Positions 1 to 8,674 of a DNA stretch of 64,000 nt are shown here, piece after piece; position 1 is the first letter of the stretch, and each line of letters begins with the position of its first letter. Source of the stretch: Parapedobacter soli (GTDB lineage: Bacteria > Bacteroidota > Bacteroidia > Sphingobacteriales > Sphingobacteriaceae). A program made the position numbers and the translations under genes. Under the pieces are notes generated by a model. It was not told where the DNA came from. It was given only the letters and a program-made list of their open reading frames with translations, and did no database searches. The stretch spans positions 1-64,000 of the forward strand of contig NZ_JAMXAY010000029.1 of NCBI RefSeq assembly GCF_025460835.1, written 5' to 3'.

Positions 1-42
1 ATACCGTGAAAAGGTGCTAAAACTTTAAAAGCGAAATCCCTG

Positions 43-1134
43 TTGAAAGGGGCCTATGCTTGCGTAACGCATTTAACCAAGAGCGGCACCCCCGATAAAC
101 GGATATACTATTTCGCCTATCCCGGTGAAAAGCCAAAATTTGATTTTTCTAACATCAAGCCGGAAGGGAAGCGGGTATCGGCATTTTGGGTAAATGCCGA
201 TTGGTTGCACATAAAAGGCATTGAAGTAGTCGGTGTGCAGGTAACCATCTCCGACAGGAATACGCAATCGGAGTGTTTTTCCAATAGTGGCAGCCACAAC
301 ATTTACGAAGGCCTTGAGATGCACGATGGGATGGGGATTGGATTTTTCTCCAGAGCAGGTGGCTACAACCTCATCCTGAATTGCGATGCATGGCGGAATT
401 ACGATCCGGTGTGCGACGCTGCTGGCGGCGCCAACGGTGGTAACGTCGACGGATTCGGTAGCCACTATAGCTCGCCCGGCGATGGGCCGAATATCTTTAG
501 GGGGTGCCGCGCATGGTACAACAGCGACGACGGGTTTGATTGCATCAATAACGGCGAGGTAACCATCATAGAGAACTGCTGGGCGTTTTACAACGGTTAT
601 TCGTATGAGGGTGAAGCCGATGCTTTTCATTCCCGAGGGGATGGTAACGGCTTTAAGGCGGGTGGCTATGGAAGGAACCCAGAGGTTTCTGAACTGCCGG
701 TGCCTGTACCGCGTAACGAAGTGAGGTTCAGTTTGGCGGTGGGGAACAAATCGAAGGGATTTGATGCCAATTACCATGCGGCAGGCCTGTTATGGTATAA
801 CAATACGGCTTACCGAAACAACCACAATTTCCACATGGAAACAGCAGCCAAAGCATCCCCCGATGCAACGACGCTCAGCTTCGTGCCAGGGCGTAACCAT
901 GTGCTGGTTAATAACTTAAGTTTCAAAGGCCGCAGCACCAACCTGACACGTATTGTAGAAACGACTTGCTTGATGCTAAATAATGCATTTGATCAGCAGT
1001 TCACCGACTCGGATTTTGTCAGTTTGGACGAAACCCAATTGTCGGCACCCCGAAAGCCCGATGGCACCTTACCCGATATCACGCTGTTGCAACTGAAGGG
1101 CGAGAATAGTTTCGGTGCTTTTGCCAGGCCATGA
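43..1134 (+). CDS. Pectate lyase family 9 (PL9), 5'-incomplete or disrupted
   Basis: A right-handed parallel beta-helix lyase that would cleave polygalacturonate or rhamnogalacturonan by beta-elimination. Family 9 hallmarks are visible: a GNGFKAGG segment (about residue 205) carrying the catalytic lysine position, and the calcium-binding acidic segments VDGFG (about 132) and SDDGFD (about 161). The C-terminal SDFVSLDE...DGTLPDI stretch is also typical of PelL/Pel9A proteins. The signal peptide and roughly 70 N-terminal residues of the family are missing. Reading upstream in frame meets a stop at 7-9, and none of the three frames of the first 42 bases looks like the missing part, so the TTG at 43 is only the first available start. 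The C-terminus is also short: the usual run before the final GAF motif is absent. The gene may be a pseudogene, or hold a frameshift or insertion just outside the window. It precedes a SusC/SusD pair. The family call is firm; intactness is doubtful. Confidence 0.75.
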   Translation: MKGAYACVTHLTKSGTPDKRIYYFAYPGEKPKFDFSNIKPEGKRVSAFWVNADWLHIKGIEVVGVQVTISDRNTQSECFSNSGSHNIYEGLEMHDGMGIGFFSRAGGYNLILNCDAWRNYDPVCDAAGGANGGNVDGFGSHYSSPGDGPNIFRGCRAWYNSDDGFDCINNGEVTIIENCWAFYNGYSYEGEADAFHSRGDGNGFKAGGYGRNPEVSELPVPVPRNEVRFSLAVGNKSKGFDANYHAAGLLWYNNTAYRNNHNFHMETAAKASPDATTLSFVPGRNHVLVNNLSFKGRSTNLTRIVETTCLMLNNAFDQQFTDSDFVSLDETQLSAPRKPDGTLPDITLLQLKGENSFGAFARP

Positions 1135-1179
1135 GAAGAATAAGCACGAATTTACCATATAAACAATAATCTTAACAGG

Positions 1180-4100
1180 ATGGAACAAATTACAGTAACA
1201 AAGTTCTGCAGCAAACCATTGCTCCTAGCCTTGCTGTGTGCGGGGTTTGCAGGCGGGTCGCCAATCGTGGCCCAAGCAGGTAACCCAGCGGCAGGAATTG
1301 TCCAACAATCCGCTATCAAAGGAACGGTCATTGATGAAAACGGAACACCCATCGCTGGCGCAAGTGTAGCCGTGGAGGGAACGTCAATCAGCGCTGTATC
1401 GGATGAAAACGGTGGTTTCACATTGACCAATATACCGGAAAGTGCAAGGCTAACCGTCAGTTACTTGGGATATGCCACCCAAACCATTGCCGTGGGCGGG
1501 CAAACAACGATTAACGTGGCCCTTATACCAGATGAGCATACGCTGGACGAAGCCGTGGTTATCGGCTATGGAACCGTCAAGAAAAGTTCACTGACGGCAG
1601 CAGTTTCCCGGATGGATGCCCGGGCCATTGAAAACCGGCCGCTGGCCCGTGCCGAATCTGCTTTACAAGGGCAGCTGGCGGGTGTTGCTGTGCGTACCAC
1701 CACGGGCGAGCCCGGTGCGGATATGCAGATCCGGGTGCGTGGCGCTGCTTCTGTCAACGCCAGTTCCGATCCGTTGTATGTGGTGGACGGGATGCCCATC
1801 AATACGTTGAGCGGTATTAATCCGGCGGACATTGCCTCCATCGAGGTGTTAAAGGACGCGGCATCTTCTGCTATCTATGGTTCCCGTGGCTCGAACGGAG
1901 TGGTGATTGTCACCACGAAAAAGGGAACACGGGGTAAGCCACAGATTTCATTCAATGCGAACTATGGCAGCCAGGCGCTGGAGAAAAAAATGGATATATT
2001 AAGCGCAACCGAATGGATGGAGTTCCGCTTGAAGAGCAATGATGCGACTTACCTACGCGATGTGCGGGCGAGGGGTATCACGGACGCCAGTATTTCCGAT
2101 TCGAATGCTGAAAGGCTGGAGAATATGGGTATAGCCCAAGGTACGTCGGGCGGGTTTAATTATATTTTCGACGAACGTTGGTTCAACTACCTGAGCGATG
2201 ACATCTCCTCCAAATATTCTTATACCCCCAACCCCGAGGAATTGAGCATATTGGATTGGCAAGACGAATTTTACCGGAATGCGGCCATCCAGGATTACAA
2301 TATCAATGTGGCTGGCGGTTCCGAAAATACGCGCTATGTATTCTCCGGCGGGTATATGAACCAGGAAGGTATGGCGGTAGGCACGTCGTACGATCGATTT
2401 TCTTTCCGCACGAATGTAGAGTCCAAAATCAATGATTACCTCTCCGCGGGATTGACGCTGGCACCAACCTACATCCGCCGTGATGGTGCAGGGCGGGCCA
2501 ATGGCAAAGACAGTAGGTCGCACCATGTACTGTCATCAACGCCGGTAGCCGGACCCGGTGTGGGCTACCTCACTAATGTAAAACCGAATGTACGTTATGA
2601 CTGGGCCGGAAGCGCATCCAGCCCAACCTATTTCATGGACACCAACATCCGTCATGATGACCTACTGCGGGGTATGGGTAGTGCCTTTGTGCGGATAACG
2701 CCGCTTGAAGGGTTACAGGTAGAATTGTCTGCCTCGGCCAACTACTATGATATAGAGGGAGCGACTTACACGTTTTCCAGTACCAGTGGTAACTGGGCGC
2801 AGGGTGATGGGGTGAATTCATCCGGGAGTCACAATACCGAGCGCGAATGGAGTTCATTGCTCCAAGCACTCGTAAATTATGATCGCACGTTCGGCAAACA
2901 TGCTATCAGTGCTATGGTAGGTACGTCAGCAGAACAGAGTAACATCGGTTTCGGTACCAACCAATCCTTTAACAGACCGTTCCCCAACGACGCGATTGTC
3001 TATTCGTTCGATGGGTCGAAAGTGGCCGTGGGTGCTTCAACGGTACGGCAGTTGACTCCAAACAAGCTCGCGTCGGTATTCGGCCGGTTATCTTATAATT
3101 TCAATGACCGATACCTGCTCTCGGGTAGTCTACGCTACGATGGCGGTTCGGTTTTCGGAGCCGACAACAAATGGGGTATCTTCCCGGCGATTTCCGGTGG
3201 ATGGGTGATTTCTAACGAAAACTTTTTCAAAGACTTTGATCTTTCGTGGTGGAGTTTGCTGAAACTCAGGGCGAGTTATGGTGCCACGGGTAATAATGCG
3301 ATCAGCTATACAGCAGCTTACCCCTCACTTACCGCAGCCATATACGCGGGCGAGGCAGGCTACAGTGCTAACTCACTCGGCAACCCCGACCTCGGTTGGG
3401 AGAAAACCCACAGTACTGATCTTGCCATCGACTTAGGTTTTGTACAGAATCGTATCCAACTGTCATTGGATTGGTACACCAAGACAACCGAAGACCTGCT
3501 GTATCAAGTTCCTACCATGGGGGCTTCTGGGTTCACAAGCGTATGGGATAACCTGGGTACCATTCACAACAAAGGCTTTGAAATTGAGCTGAACACCAGT
3601 AACTTCACTGGAGACTTCAAGTGGAACACCGCATTTAACCTTTCTTATAACAAAAACAACGTCGTCGCACTGGGTGTGGATGATACCCCGATTTATTCGG
3701 GCTTTGATGGCAGTAATTCATCCAACGTCTTGATGGTTGGCCGCCCCATCAATACCTTCTACATGTATGACGCCGTAGGGGTCTGGACCACGCAACAGGA
3801 AATCGACGACTTCAGTGCAGCTCACGGCGGGGCACCTGTTACCTTTGAGGGGAAAACCATTTTCCCGGGAGACATCCGCTATCGCGACGTGAACGGCGAT
3901 GGTGTTTTCACGAAAGAGGGCGATCGCGACTTTTTGGGTAACCCTACACCGACAATGGTATATGGGATGAGCAATACATTCGCCTATAAAAATTTTGACT
4001 TGTCGATCTTGCTCACTGCACAAACAGGCGGTAAAATATTTGGGGTGATTGGGCGTGCCATTGACCGTCCAAGCATGGGAGCAAGTAGCAACGTAATGGG

Positions 4101-4464
4101 CCATTGGCGGGATGCATGGTGGTCGGAAGACGAACCGGGGAACGGCCACGTTCCCTACCTGCTGAGCACCACAACGGGTACGACATTGGATTCCCGCTGG
4201 TTGTATTCTTCAGATTACCTACGTGTCAAGAACCTGACATTAGGGTACAAGCTACCCATTGTACAGTCACGCATTTCCCATGCACGACTATTCTTGTCGG
4301 TTGAAAACTTGGCCAGATGGGATAAGTATTACGGAGGGTATTCGCCCGAAGCGGCGAATACAGCCTCCAGCGCCTCGCCAGGCGGGCAGAGTGCCGTTGG
4401 ACTGGATTATAGTGGGTATCCCATACCCCGTATATTCACGTTCGGGGTAAATCTTACGTTCTAA
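1180..4464 (+). CDS. SusC-like TonB-dependent outer-membrane transporter
   Basis: An outer-membrane barrel that imports oligosaccharides using TonB energy and pairs with the SusD homologue 18 bases downstream. In order it shows a signal peptide (about residues 1-33), a carboxypeptidase-regulatory-like beta-sandwich (about 44-120), a TonB-box-like DEAVVIGYG (about 124), a plug with QIRVRGAAS and YVVDGMPI, the SusC signature SRGSNGVVIVTTKKG, and a long barrel ending in the aromatic terminus GVNLTF expected for Bam-dependent insertion. The length of 1094 residues is normal for SusC. There is no N-terminal STN domain, so no anti-sigma-type signalling is suggested. Neighbouring PL9, CE12 and GH105 genes point to a rhamnogalacturonan- or pectin-derived oligosaccharide as the ligand; that is inference. 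Confidence 0.95.
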   Translation: MEQITVTKFCSKPLLLALLCAGFAGGSPIVAQAGNPAAGIVQQSAIKGTVIDENGTPIAGASVAVEGTSISAVSDENGGFTLTNIPESARLTVSYLGYATQTIAVGGQTTINVALIPDEHTLDEAVVIGYGTVKKSSLTAAVSRMDARAIENRPLARAESALQGQLAGVAVRTTTGEPGADMQIRVRGAASVNASSDPLYVVDGMPINTLSGINPADIASIEVLKDAASSAIYGSRGSNGVVIVTTKKGTRGKPQISFNANYGSQALEKKMDILSATEWMEFRLKSNDATYLRDVRARGITDASISDSNAERLENMGIAQGTSGGFNYIFDERWFNYLSDDISSKYSYTPNPEELSILDWQDEFYRNAAIQDYNINVAGGSENTRYVFSGGYMNQEGMAVGTSYDRFSFRTNVESKINDYLSAGLTLAPTYIRRDGAGRANGKDSRSHHVLSSTPVAGPGVGYLTNVKPNVRYDWAGSASSPTYFMDTNIRHDDLLRGMGSAFVRITPLEGLQVELSASANYYDIEGATYTFSSTSGNWAQGDGVNSSGSHNTEREWSSLLQALVNYDRTFGKHAISAMVGTSAEQSNIGFGTNQSFNRPFPNDAIVYSFDGSKVAVGASTVRQLTPNKLASVFGRLSYNFNDRYLLSGSLRYDGGSVFGADNKWGIFPAISGGWVISNENFFKDFDLSWWSLLKLRASYGATGNNAISYTAAYPSLTAAIYAGEAGYSANSLGNPDLGWEKTHSTDLAIDLGFVQNRIQLSLDWYTKTTEDLLYQVPTMGASGFTSVWDNLGTIHNKGFEIELNTSNFTGDFKWNTAFNLSYNKNNVVALGVDDTPIYSGFDGSNSSNVLMVGRPINTFYMYDAVGVWTTQQEIDDFSAAHGGAPVTFEGKTIFPGDIRYRDVNGDGVFTKEGDRDFLGNPTPTMVYGMSNTFAYKNFDLSILLTAQTGGKIFGVIGRAIDRPSMGASSNVMGHWRDAWWSEDEPGNGHVPYLLSTTTGTTLDSRWLYSSDYLRVKNLTLGYKLPIVQSRISHARLFLSVENLARWDKYYGGYSPEAANTASSASPGGQSAVGLDYSGYPIPRIFTFGVNLTF

Positions 4465-4482
4465 CTACTAAATTGGAATACA

Positions 4483-6147
4483 ATGAAAATGCAAATTCAT
4501 ATTAAACAGCTAACCGTAGCGGCACTCATGGTGCTTACAGCTACTTCGTGTAACGATTTCTTGGATGTGCCACCAACTGACCTGCTGGGTTCGGATGGTT
4601 TCTACCAAACGCCTACCCAATCGGAACAAGGCATTATTGGTATTTATGCTAACCTAAGGGACTTGGCGACCGATGAATACCTATACATGTCGGAATGCCG
4701 TTCGGACAACACATGGGTGGAGCCCCAAACCAACGGACTCCGGGAGTTCTCAGAGATCGGTACTTTCCGTGCCGGAGAAGATATCAGCACCTTTAACAAT
4801 GCGTGGAACGCGTGGTATAGGGTCATTTACAACGCCAATATAGCAATAGAGAAAATACCCGAAAGTGATTTCGGCACGAACGATGCGATGAAAGCACAGT
4901 TTTTGGGCGAGGCCCATTTTCTAAGAGGGTGGGCATATTTTGAGCTGGCCAGGTTATTCGGTAACGTGCCGTTGATTGACAGGCCGATGAAGCCGGCCGA
5001 AGTAAAAGAAATTCCGCAATCTACGGCAAAGGAAATCATCGACCAGGTGGTTGTACCCGATTTATTAGCAGCGAAAGCTAATTTACCACTTGGTGCTGAT
5101 ATGGTCGATGCCACCAATAGTTCCATTGCCGGCAGTGGCCGTGCTGACCGTATTGCAGCACAAGCGATGCTTGGACGTGTATACATGACGCTGGCAGGGT
5201 TCCCGTTCAACGAGGCATCGGCATTGCCGCTGGCAGAGACGGAGCTGCGGGAAGTCATCGCGTTCTCGGAGAGCAACGGCAATAAATATTGGGCTCCAGA
5301 CAGTACCGAATGGCGCAAACAATTCATGCCCGCAGAAGACTATTACAATAAATATTCCATCTTCGCAATACAATACCGCACCGGCGGCACGGGGAATCCG
5401 GCTATCTTCTGGGCAAGTCCGGCATTGCCGCCGACCTACACAAGCAGGCGGATATTTGGCAATAATATCTATGTCGAGAAATCACTGATGTATGAGTTTG
5501 ATAAAAATTATACCGTTGATGGAGAAACCCAACGGGATGCACGGGGGCATGGCTATTCCATCCTGACGGGGTTTGACGGCGAACCTAATTTCCCCGCCTA
5601 TACCAATGTGACCGAACCGCTTGAGCTCGCTGACGGTAGTGTGGTTGACGTACTTACACGTACCATGGTTTATAAACTCCTTCCGTCAAAACGCAAGATT
5701 GCCGCGCTGGGGATGTCGATTGATGCGGAAGCCGGGCTGGTCGATGATTACGACTGGGGGGTGAACCTGCCCATCATCCGGTTGGAGGATGTGCTGCTGA
5801 TGTATGCTGAAATATTAGCGCCGAAAGATGTAGATGGTGCCATGGCTATCGTAAACCGCATACGCGAACGGGCAGGGTGTTCGCCCGAGACGGCGTCAAA
5901 TGCTGCGGAAGCACTTGCCCTTGTGAAGCGTGAGCGCCAAATCGAATTTCTCGGCGAAGGCATCCGGTGGTTCGATCTTGTCCGTTGGAATGAATGGCAA
6001 TCGGCAATCACGTCCATGTTCGATCGTTACAATAACCCCGAAGGAACGAATAATAGCAATGTGCAAGGCGGGCGGTACTTGTACCCCATACCGCTGGCTC
6101 AGCTGAACGTGAAACCGGGCTTTTATACCCAGAATGAGGGGTATTAG
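4483..6147 (+). CDS. SusD/RagB-like surface glycan-binding lipoprotein
   Basis: The lid and glycan-binding partner of the SusC barrel encoded just upstream. The N-terminus is a lipoprotein signal with the lipobox region LTATSC, so the protein starts at Cys after about 23 residues and continues NDFLDVPPTDLL, a typical RagB/SusD opening. The TPR-rich SusD fold is indicated by RGWAYFELARLFGNVPL (about 145-160) and the C-terminal block NRIRERAGC followed by RERQIEFLGEGIRWFDLVRW. At 554 residues it is of usual size. Spacing to SusC is 18 bases and the two are surely co-transcribed. The ligand is inferred from the neighbouring pectin enzymes. Confidence 0.95.
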   Translation: MKMQIHIKQLTVAALMVLTATSCNDFLDVPPTDLLGSDGFYQTPTQSEQGIIGIYANLRDLATDEYLYMSECRSDNTWVEPQTNGLREFSEIGTFRAGEDISTFNNAWNAWYRVIYNANIAIEKIPESDFGTNDAMKAQFLGEAHFLRGWAYFELARLFGNVPLIDRPMKPAEVKEIPQSTAKEIIDQVVVPDLLAAKANLPLGADMVDATNSSIAGSGRADRIAAQAMLGRVYMTLAGFPFNEASALPLAETELREVIAFSESNGNKYWAPDSTEWRKQFMPAEDYYNKYSIFAIQYRTGGTGNPAIFWASPALPPTYTSRRIFGNNIYVEKSLMYEFDKNYTVDGETQRDARGHGYSILTGFDGEPNFPAYTNVTEPLELADGSVVDVLTRTMVYKLLPSKRKIAALGMSIDAEAGLVDDYDWGVNLPIIRLEDVLLMYAEILAPKDVDGAMAIVNRIRERAGCSPETASNAAEALALVKRERQIEFLGEGIRWFDLVRWNEWQSAITSMFDRYNNPEGTNNSNVQGGRYLYPIPLAQLNVKPGFYTQNEGY

Positions 6148-6216
6148 AGGCTGTGTCTGGAACATTTTTACCCGAAAATTGGTTTTTTATTACGGGTCAG
6201 CCCTGCGTTGAATCGG

Positions 6217-6224
6217 TAGTTTTG
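6217..6224 (+). promoter_or_regulatory. Candidate Bacteroidota -7 promoter element
   Basis: TAGTTTTG matches the TAnnTTTG -7 consensus exactly. It lies 31 bases upstream of the small ORF at 6256 and about 195 bases before the CE12 gene, in the 270-base gap after the SusD gene. No clear -33 TTTG at the expected spacing was found. It suggests the esterase/GH105 genes can be transcribed separately from the SusC/SusD pair. Confidence 0.4.
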
Positions 6225-6255
6225 TGGTGAATCTTGTCATTAACAAAACAGAGTT

Positions 6256-6423
6256 ATGCTGGGGATAATTACAAAACAGTTGCTATGGGCCTCGCTGGAC
6301 AGAGGAGGTGATGTGTTCGTTCCATGGCGTTTGTTGGTTGATAATCCTGGCTTTTACCTGGACGAAGGTATTCCGTCGTCGGCTCAGGTGGGGAATAACG
6401 CAGAAAAATCAAAAGAAAAATGA
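6256..6423 (+). CDS. Unrecognised 55-residue ORF overlapping the CE12 start
   Basis: An ATG-initiated reading frame of 55 codons that ends in TGA at 6421-6423, overlapping the ATG of the esterase gene (ATGA arrangement typical of translational coupling). The product starts MLGIITKQLLWASLD and ends in a lysine-rich, hydrophilic tail; it has no clear signal peptide or membrane segment. I do not recognise the family. It sits downstream of a good -7 promoter element. It could be a real leader peptide that sets translation of the esterase, the remnant of an unrelated gene, or chance. The gap also begins with GAGGCTGTGTCTGG (6147-6160), which resembles ends of some insertion sequences, but no second end was found. 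Confidence 0.3.
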   Translation: MLGIITKQLLWASLDRGGDVFVPWRLLVDNPGFYLDEGIPSSAQVGNNAEKSKEK

Positions 6424-7205
6424 CGACAAAATTTAGCATGACCGTATCGGTGTCGCTTGTTGCCATAGTGGCGCTCACGCTCCTGTCGTTTTCGCTGAGG
6501 CAGCAGAAACCAACGATTCACCTGATTGGCGATTCGACAGTGAAAAATGGCCAAGGTGATGGCCGTAACGGCCAATGGGGGTGGGGCTCGGTGTTGCCGG
6601 CTTATATCGATACCACGGAAGTCGCAGTAGCCAATCACGCCTTGGGCGGTACCAGTTCGCGGACCTACCTAACCCGTGGGTTGTGGGAAAAGGTGTTGGC
6701 ACAGATGAAGGCCGGCGATTACCTACTTATCCAGTTTGGCCATAACGATGGAGGGCCCCTGGATGATACCGCACGGGCCCGGGGTACCATACGCGGTATC
6801 GGGGAGGATACCCGTGAAATTTTCAATCCCATTACCCGGCAAGAGGAAACAGTCCATACCTATGGATGGTACCTGTCGAAATTTATACAGGATGCCCGGT
6901 CGAAAGGGGTGTATACGGTCGTATGCTCCCCGATTCCCAGAAACCAGTGGGAAGAGGGGGAGGTAAAGCGCGGTACGGATGGCTATCCGCTTTGGGCACG
7001 TCAGGTTGCCGAACGCGAGCACTGCGATTTCATTCCACTGCACGACTTGATTGCCGATTATTACGATGAGATAGGGAAGCAGCGGGTAGCTCATTTGTTC
7101 GAAGACGACCACACCCATACGAGTTTGGCGGGCGCTGAAATCAATGCGAAAATCGTGGCCAATGCTTTTAACAGCGCTGCCCGGAAATCTAGTACAGAAC
7201 CTTAA
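6420..7205 (+). CDS. Rhamnogalacturonan acetylesterase-like SGNH hydrolase (CE12)
   Basis: Likely removes acetyl esters from rhamnogalacturonan so that lyases and hydrolases can act, in the periplasm or at the surface. SGNH blocks are visible: GDST with the nucleophile at Ser39 (block I), GGTSSRT supplying the oxyanion glycine (block II), GHNDGG with the Asn (block III), and DDHTHTS near residue 230 with the Asp/His pair (block V). An N-terminal hydrophobic segment (about residues 8-25) acts as signal or anchor. At 261 residues it fits CE12. The start overlaps the stop of the upstream 55-codon ORF, and a GH105 gene follows 24 bases after the stop, consistent with one operon that deacetylates and then trims lyase products. 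Confidence 0.88.
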   Translation: MTTKFSMTVSVSLVAIVALTLLSFSLRQQKPTIHLIGDSTVKNGQGDGRNGQWGWGSVLPAYIDTTEVAVANHALGGTSSRTYLTRGLWEKVLAQMKAGDYLLIQFGHNDGGPLDDTARARGTIRGIGEDTREIFNPITRQEETVHTYGWYLSKFIQDARSKGVYTVVCSPIPRNQWEEGEVKRGTDGYPLWARQVAEREHCDFIPLHDLIADYYDEIGKQRVAHLFEDDHTHTSLAGAEINAKIVANAFNSAARKSSTEP

Positions 7206-7229
7206 AACAGACATAAATTGAATCCTGAG

Positions 7230-8390
7230 ATGAACAAGCAAAGCTGGTTACCTGTTTTTTCAATCGTATTGACCACATTACTGCCCGTTCTTGGTTACGG
7301 CAGCGACAAATTGCCTGCAAAGGCCGATGTGCTGCGAGACCTGCGGCGAGCCAATGCATATTTCATGGAAAAGTGGCCGGACCCCGGAAAGACCATCGTG
7401 ACCAACAGGGAGCGGCCCGCCAACATTTGGACGCGTGCCGTGTATTACGAAGGACTCATGGCACTGTACGCCATCGATACCGATAAACGGTACTATGACT
7501 ATGCGGTCGAATGGGGTGAGAAGCACCAGTGGTCCACAGCATACCAACCCATCACCCGGAATGCCGACAACCAATGCTGCGGACAAACATATATCGATCT
7601 TTACCGCATCGATAACAACCCGGTGTATATCCAAAACATCAAGGATAATGTCGACCTGATGGTAAACAGTGAGGGCGTAGGCGACTGGGACTGGATCGAC
7701 GCCATCCAGATGGCAATGCCTGTATTTACGAAGCTGGGGGCTACCTTCGATGATACACGGTACTTCGATAAGATGTATGCGTTGTATAGCCATGCCAAAT
7801 ACCGGGAGGGCGGCAACGGGCTCTACAATCCCGAAGATAAACTGTGGTGGCGCGACAAAGACTTTGTACCGCCGTACCGGGAGCCCAATGGCGAAGATTG
7901 TTATTGGTCGCGCGGGAACGGATGGGTCGTTGCCGCATTGGTGCGGGTGCTGGAGGAGTTGCCACGGACCGATCCGCATTATGAAGAATACCAACAAGAC
8001 CTGAAGGCCATGTTATCGGCGCTGGTGCCGCTGCAACGTGCAGATGGCTTCTGGAACGTGAGCCTGCACGACCCCAACCATTACGGCGGCAAAGAGACGA
8101 GCGGCACGGCGCTTTTTGCCTACGGCATGGCGTGGGCACTGAACAAGGGGCTGGTGGACCGTGACGTGTACCTGCCGGCCGTTGCCAAGGCCTGGCACGC
8201 CCTTGCAAGCGAAGCGCTACACGAAGACGGATTCCTGGGCTACGTGCAGGGCACGGGCAAGGAACCGAAGGATGGGCAGCCGGTAACGTTTACAAGCAGA
8301 CCCGACTTCGAGGATTACGGTTTAGGGTGCTTCCTGCTCGCAGGTACCGAGGTGTATAAAATGGCGGGTGGGAATAATGACAGCAGGTAG
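7230..8390 (+). CDS. GH105 unsaturated rhamnogalacturonyl hydrolase
   Basis: An (alpha/alpha)6-barrel hydrolase of the YteR/YesR family that removes the 4,5-unsaturated uronic acid left at the non-reducing end by pectate or rhamnogalacturonan lyases. Features seen: a signal peptide (MNKQSWLPVFSIVLTTLLPVLGYG), the family block RAVYYEGLMALYAI, the DWDWIDAIQMAMP region holding the acidic catalytic position, CYWSRGNGWV, and ETSGTALFAYGMAWALNKG. The ATG at 7230 is preferred over a TTG at 7218 because it gives a clean signal peptide. It follows the CE12 gene closely. A remnant with very similar sequence occurs at 54026-54192. The following gene belongs to the same family but is divergent and has its own promoter region. 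Confidence 0.93.
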   Translation: MNKQSWLPVFSIVLTTLLPVLGYGSDKLPAKADVLRDLRRANAYFMEKWPDPGKTIVTNRERPANIWTRAVYYEGLMALYAIDTDKRYYDYAVEWGEKHQWSTAYQPITRNADNQCCGQTYIDLYRIDNNPVYIQNIKDNVDLMVNSEGVGDWDWIDAIQMAMPVFTKLGATFDDTRYFDKMYALYSHAKYREGGNGLYNPEDKLWWRDKDFVPPYREPNGEDCYWSRGNGWVVAALVRVLEELPRTDPHYEEYQQDLKAMLSALVPLQRADGFWNVSLHDPNHYGGKETSGTALFAYGMAWALNKGLVDRDVYLPAVAKAWHALASEALHEDGFLGYVQGTGKEPKDGQPVTFTSRPDFEDYGLGCFLLAGTEVYKMAGGNNDSR

Positions 8391-8435
8391 GTAGCCGAGA
8401 ACACGCAGTCGGTTTCGCTGTAATTCACCATGTTC

Positions 8436-8461
8436 CGCAATCGATACCGGTATCGATTGCG
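8436..8461. promoter_or_regulatory. Perfect 26-bp palindrome, probable operator
   Basis: A perfect inverted repeat of 26 bases centred on GATACCGGTATC, flanked by CGCAATC and GATTGCG. It lies about 215 bases upstream of the second GH105 gene and 45 bases after the stop of the first. The even centre and length look like a binding site for a dimeric repressor such as a LacI- or GntR-type regulator. Its right half (CCGGTATCGATTGCG) recurs with one mismatch upstream of the GH28-GH106 operon at 32857. The regulator is not known. Confidence 0.65.
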
Positions 8462-8590
8462 TAAATTGGGAATAGCGTATCGTTTTCTTTTTATTGCGCT
8501 GATATATAGCATTTTGTTTTAAGTGTTTTGATGACACGGTCAGGACGCTACAGGATGCTGTCGCTTCTTAAAACGCGTAATATTGCATCA
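8447..8590 (+). promoter_or_regulatory. Promoter/leader region A, related to the one at 32857
   Basis: The 284 bases between the two GH105 genes hold no gene. From the palindrome onward the region matches 32857-32990 in ordered blocks: CCGGTATCGATTGCGTA plus TTGGG (8447), a TTTTG-containing T-rich stretch (8511-8530), CAGGACGCTACAGGATGCTG (8541-8560), and TATTGCATCA (8581-8590). The spacing from CCGG to CAGGAC is 94 bases here and 93 in the other copy. The last two blocks probably lie in the 5' untranslated leader. It drives the GH105 gene at 8675. Confidence 0.55.
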
Positions 8591-8674
8591 GCTAATCGCT
8601 GTTATAAACTGGTTGTTGAAACCGATTGAACTGAGTAAATAATTTCGAGGATTTTAACTTTTAGATTACGGTCA

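Noticed and set aside
6147..6170. Insertion-sequence end
   Set aside because: Resemblance is limited to about a dozen bases; no matching inverted end, target duplication or transposase was found nearby.
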